From the NCBI RefSeq assembly GCF_014836935.1, contig NZ_JACSPW010000010.1, positions 62,001-126,000 of the forward strand: a stretch of DNA of 64,000 bases. Reading direction: 5' to 3'. Shown here piece by piece: positions 61,338 to 64,000 of this stretch. Each line of letters starts with the position of its first letter. Within the stretch, counting starts at the first letter, position 1. The position numbers and the translations under genes are program-made. Below the pieces are notes generated by a model. The model made no database searches, was not told the origin of the DNA, and saw only the letters and a list, made by a program, of their open reading frames with translations. Source of the DNA: Solibacillus merdavium (GTDB lineage Bacteria > Bacillota > Bacilli > Bacillales_A > Planococcaceae).

Positions 61338-61381
61338 AAATTCAGGTAGGATGAAAGTTATCTTCATCCTACCTGAATTTC
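61338..61381 (+). terminator. First terminator after the small gene
   Basis: An 18-bp perfect stem beginning AAATTCAGGTAGG with a seven-base loop, starting three bases after the stop codon. Confidence 0.88.
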
Positions 61382-61390
61382 TAAGTAGTA

Positions 61391-61424
61391 GAGGACCCTT
61401 TAAAACGGGTCCTTTCATTTTATT
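61391..61424. terminator. Second hairpin, between the small gene and rodA
   Basis: AGGACCC pairs with GGGTCCT across an eight-base loop, followed on the plus strand by TTTCATTTTATT. It backs up the first terminator and may also serve the convergent rodA gene. Confidence 0.7.
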
Positions 61425-62610
61425 CATTGTCGGGATCATTTGTAGTAAACATATATGTGCGGTAATGAAATTTCATACTGTACACGAGTCCGATTGCAAG
61501 AGCGTTCCCCATCATTGAACTTCCTCCGTAACTAATGAAAGGTAATGGAATCCCTGTGATAGGTAATAGTTGTATCGTCATCCCGATGTTTTCAAATACA
61601 TGGAACGTAATCATGGCAATAATACCTGCACATACATAAGTACAAAATGGATCTTTAAGTAACAGCGTCATTTTCGTTAAATGGTAAATTAACAAAAAGT
61701 ATAAGCAAATAACAGCACTCGCACCAACAAAGCCCCATTCTTCACCAATTACTGCGAAAATAAAGTCTGTATGGTTTTCTGCAACATATACTTCACGTGC
61801 CATAAATCCTTTTCCGAAAATTTCTCCAGAACCGATTGCATTTAGTGAGGTAATTAAATGATAGCCGTCTGAAGTTGCATATGAATACGGATCCAACCAA
61901 GAATAAATACGTGCAAATTGATATGGCTGGAATCCAAAAGCTTTTTCAAGGAAATCCTGCATGTAAAGTGCCATCCATAATAGGGAACCCCCTATAACAG
62001 CAGCACCACCGAAAAGAGGTAGAATAATCTTCCAAGTTACTCCTCCCACAATAACAAGTGCTGCGGTAATCGCGAAAAATACTAATCCTGAACCTAAGTC
62101 AGGCTGCAACATAATTAAGGAAAGAGGCACAATAAGTGTTGCTGCAATTTTACCGAGTAACATGAAATCCGATTTGATCGTTTTGATTTGGTATCTTTCG
62201 TTATGCTTACTTATTAAATAAGCAGTAGCTAAAATGAAAAATGTTTTCATGAACTCAGCGGGTTGAATGCTTCCGATTGGTGTTTCAAACCAACTTTGAG
62301 CACCATTTCGCTCGACGGTAATACCAGTCGATGTTGGAATTGCAACCACTGCAATTAATAGTAAGAGTCCAAAACCGTATAATGGCCATGCCAGTTTTTT
62401 GTATTGATCCGGATCAAAGTACATGACAAATGCGACTATAAAGGCAAAGATTGCATAGTTAAGTATTTGTCGAGGGACAAAGTTTGTTACGTATTGACCG
62501 GAAGTTTGCGCAGACGCAATAGCCAGTAAGCTTACACCAAAAAATATGAATAGGATAGTTGTAAGCGGCCAGTCGAAGCGCTTATTAAAATTATAATTGT
62601 TTGTATCCAT
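61420..62610 (-). CDS. rodA: Peptidoglycan glycosyltransferase RodA (SEDS family)
   Basis: A 396-residue polytopic membrane protein of the FtsW/RodA/SpoVE family, which polymerises lipid II for cell-wall elongation with a class B PBP. About ten membrane segments are present. Conserved SEDS stretches include IQPAEFMK near 116-123, QPDLGSGLVF near 167-176, GFMAREVYVAENHTDFIFAVIGEEWGF near 262-288 (shown in part), and PITGIPLPFISYGGSSM near 350-366. Start ATG 62610, six bases after AAGGTG; a GTG at 62619 lies inside that site. RodA rather than FtsW is chosen from length and the short termini. Confidence 0.9.
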   Translation of the reverse strand: MDTNNYNFNKRFDWPLTTILFIFFGVSLLAIASAQTSGQYVTNFVPRQILNYAIFAFIVAFVMYFDPDQYKKLAWPLYGFGLLLLIAVVAIPTSTGITVERNGAQSWFETPIGSIQPAEFMKTFFILATAYLISKHNERYQIKTIKSDFMLLGKIAATLIVPLSLIMLQPDLGSGLVFFAITAALVIVGGVTWKIILPLFGGAAVIGGSLLWMALYMQDFLEKAFGFQPYQFARIYSWLDPYSYATSDGYHLITSLNAIGSGEIFGKGFMAREVYVAENHTDFIFAVIGEEWGFVGASAVICLYFLLIYHLTKMTLLLKDPFCTYVCAGIIAMITFHVFENIGMTIQLLPITGIPLPFISYGGSSMMGNALAIGLVYSMKFHYRTYMFTTNDPDNE

Positions 62611-62896
62611 TCTTTTCACCTTAAGTTATTAAATTTAACCCATCTAGGGGTTAGAAGATACCAACAAATTGAAGGCATTTAATATGAGAACGGGTTAAAT
62701 AAATTACCAATTCCGGAAAGTATCTTGCATAAAATATAGCAATATTTTAAGCTTTATTAACTTTATCATATTCTTTGAAAAATTACTTTAGTAACTCCAA
62801 TTTAAAAGTTCGACGAAACATATGAGAAAATGTTTCATATTTGAATAAGAAGTCATATAATAATCATATTATTCATGTTAAAGGGGCGTGCAAGCT
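62611..62896. other. Divergent region between rodA and an unknown gene
   Basis: About 290 AT-rich bases that must hold two promoters. I see an A/T-rich spacer and the AAGGGG ribosome site of the right-hand gene, but no clear operator or structured RNA. Confidence 0.35.
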
Positions 62897-63646
62897 GTGG
62901 CAAAAAAAATGAAGTCTGCTGAAGATTTTATGCATCATTTATATGTCCATATGAACGATGTAGAAAATTTTGTTATTTATAGTGGGCTTACACTGAGGGG
63001 ATTTATGACTTCAGTAGAACCAGTAAAGAATGTTTTGCTATTAAGGCACGCCTATGACAATGGCTCTTTTAACATGCATACACAATTTGATTTTGTTACT
63101 AATGAAGATATGCGGGATTTTTTGAAAAGAGAAAGCGACTTAAAGCAGGATATATGCTGGGTAGATTTCGCGGCAGAGAAAAATGTCAATGCATTGACGC
63201 CGCTGGAACAGGCGGAGCTTCTCTATTTAAGTCATAAGCGTGAACCATTAGCATCACCCTTTTTTAGTAAGCTTCAAAATCGTTACGCTTATTATTCATC
63301 TGTGGCAGACAAAATGACAAAAGTATATTACCGTTTCATTGGCGACTCTGAAATACTCATATCGAATTTATTTAATCAAATGATAAGAGAAAAAGAAGGA
63401 GGAGGAAGTTTTTGGAGAAGAAAGAGCAAAAATAATTCCCCTACAATTGATCCTTCCACATTAAGATTATATAGATCATTTGCAAAAGAGGGTGCATTAC
63501 TTTCGTTATATAAATTAGATAAGCCAAATGCCCATTATGCAATTGAAGTTCGAGTGTTAAGTGACTATGATTATCCGGATGAAGTTTGGGATGATTTAGA
63601 TGAAATATTAAAACAAGGCTATGATGAATTAATACAAATTAGTTAA
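62897..63646 (+). CDS. Unknown protein upstream of ddl
   Basis: A 249-residue soluble protein that I do not recognise. It has a helical, aromatic-rich composition with stretches such as DFMHHLYVHMNDVENFVIYSG and FAKEGALLSLYKLDK, no membrane segment and no enzyme motif. A basic, Gly-rich loop (KEGGGSFWRRKSKNN) lies near 165-179. Start GTG 62897, ten bases after AAGGGG; GTG 62888 abuts that site, and ATG 62909 is the other choice. A terminator separates it from ddl. Confidence 0.75.
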   Translation: MAKKMKSAEDFMHHLYVHMNDVENFVIYSGLTLRGFMTSVEPVKNVLLLRHAYDNGSFNMHTQFDFVTNEDMRDFLKRESDLKQDICWVDFAAEKNVNALTPLEQAELLYLSHKREPLASPFFSKLQNRYAYYSSVADKMTKVYYRFIGDSEILISNLFNQMIREKEGGGSFWRRKSKNNSPTIDPSTLRLYRSFAKEGALLSLYKLDKPNAHYAIEVRVLSDYDYPDEVWDDLDEILKQGYDELIQIS

Positions 63647-63680
63647 CACTCACAGCGAACCAGGCAGTGAGTGTTTTTTA
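63645..63680 (+). terminator. Terminator before ddl
   Basis: AACACTCAC pairs with GTGAGTGTT around a 13-base loop, followed by a T run. Confidence 0.88.
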
Positions 63681-63743
63681 TCCGACTTCAGCGTACGACG
63701 GATTCGTGATAAAATAACGTTAGTAAAAATGGAGGACAAAAGA

Positions 63744-64000
63744 ATGAAAAAAAGAATCGGTTTATTATATGGTGGTAAGTCTGCCGAGCATGAAGTATCA
63801 CTTTCTACTGCAAAGGCAGTAACGCAAGCGGTAGATTTTAATGAGTTTGACGTCTTTCCGATTTTTATTACATTAAAGGGTGAATGGCGTGTTGGACCTC
63901 AATTAACTGAACCCGCTCAAACAATTGAACAATTACAATTTACAACGACTTCAGAGCAGTCTGAAAATAATATAACGCAATTTATAAATACCCATATGGA
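63744..64000 (+). CDS. ddl: D-alanine--D-alanine ligase, N-terminal part (runs off the right edge)
   Basis: The first 85 codons of an ATP-grasp ligase that joins two D-Ala for the peptidoglycan stem peptide. MKKRIGLLYGGKSAEHEVSLSTAKAV at the N-terminus (the GGKSAEHEVS motif is diagnostic; residues 10-19) covers the first D-Ala site. GGAGG is eight bases before ATG 63744. The protein should be about 350-365 residues, so roughly three quarters lie beyond the window. Its likely partner murF would follow downstream in Bacillus order. Confidence 0.93.
   Translation, partial: MKKRIGLLYGGKSAEHEVSLSTAKAVTQAVDFNEFDVFPIFITLKGEWRVGPQLTEPAQTIEQLQFTTTSEQSENNITQFINTHM

Noticed and set aside
1-64000. Mobile element, prophage, tRNA or rRNA genes
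   Set aside because: No transposase, integrase, phage gene, long terminal inverted repeat or tRNA/rRNA-like sequence was seen on either strand.

Overview
This is an AT-rich, chromosomal stretch from a low-GC Gram-positive of the Bacillales. The gene content (MntR, HflX, an ECF sigma factor, MurB, RodA, Ddl, a YclNOPQ-type siderophore importer, PpaC, YeeI-type YebC, ComFB) and the strong AAGGAGG-like ribosome sites with many TTG/GTG starts point to a Bacillus relative. A Planococcaceae member such as Solibacillus or Lysinibacillus is my best guess, from family resemblance only. I see no rRNA, tRNA, prophage, insertion sequence, CRISPR array or integrase. The window reads as ordinary housekeeping and accessory chromosome, cut inside an unknown gene on the left and inside ddl on the right.

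Layout. 1-5 kb: a short-chain dehydrogenase, a polysaccharide deacetylase, an RlmA-type rRNA methyltransferase, an epimerase-like protein, PlsC and a low-molecular-weight phosphatase. 5-7 kb (minus): an ECF sigma factor with a membrane-anchored partner, preceded by an ECF-type promoter. 7-14 kb: YeeI, a chemoreceptor, an M3 peptidase, an AI-2E-family permease and two unknown proteins, then a non-coding array of ten degenerate units of about 21 bp. 14-19 kb (minus): MMPL exporter, Pit phosphate transporter with its DUF47 partner, and a methyltransferase. 19-25 kb: HflX, a POT peptide transporter behind a CodY-like site, and a GNAT acyltransferase next to an OSBS/N-acylamino acid racemase. 25-30 kb: a Fur-type iron-siderophore importer, a haem monooxygenase and a PAP2 phosphatase. 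30-38 kb: ZupT, a Rossmann-fold reductase, thrC-thrB, the divergent niacin transporter niaP, an RpiR regulator and PpaC. 38-46 kb: a FAD/Rieske oxidoreductase, a DsbA-like protein, azoreductase, a YceI protein divergent from an HxlR regulator, MurB, ExoA and a penicillin-acylase-family protein. 46-53 kb: cadC-cadA, ComFB, MntR, CvfB, a DUF1002 protein and small proteins. 53-57 kb: a CoA-transferase, a LytTR regulator and a divergent AraC regulator around a 550-base AT-rich gap. 57-64 kb: a VanY-type carboxypeptidase, cardiolipin synthase, a DUF1963 protein, RodA, an unknown protein and ddl.

Metal handling is a recurring theme: a Fur-type promoter on siderophore uptake, haem degradation, ZupT, CadC/CadA with paired operators, and MntR with all its manganese ligands. 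Envelope genes form a second theme (deacetylase, MurB, VanY, Cls, RodA, Ddl, PlsC). Three small genes (42, 34 and 45 codons) are proposed from start, ribosome site and composition. The most unusual signals are the 21-bp-period array at 13825-14031, the mirror-symmetric yceI/HxlR control region, the GNAT-racemase pair and the regulator cluster around the CoA-transferase.
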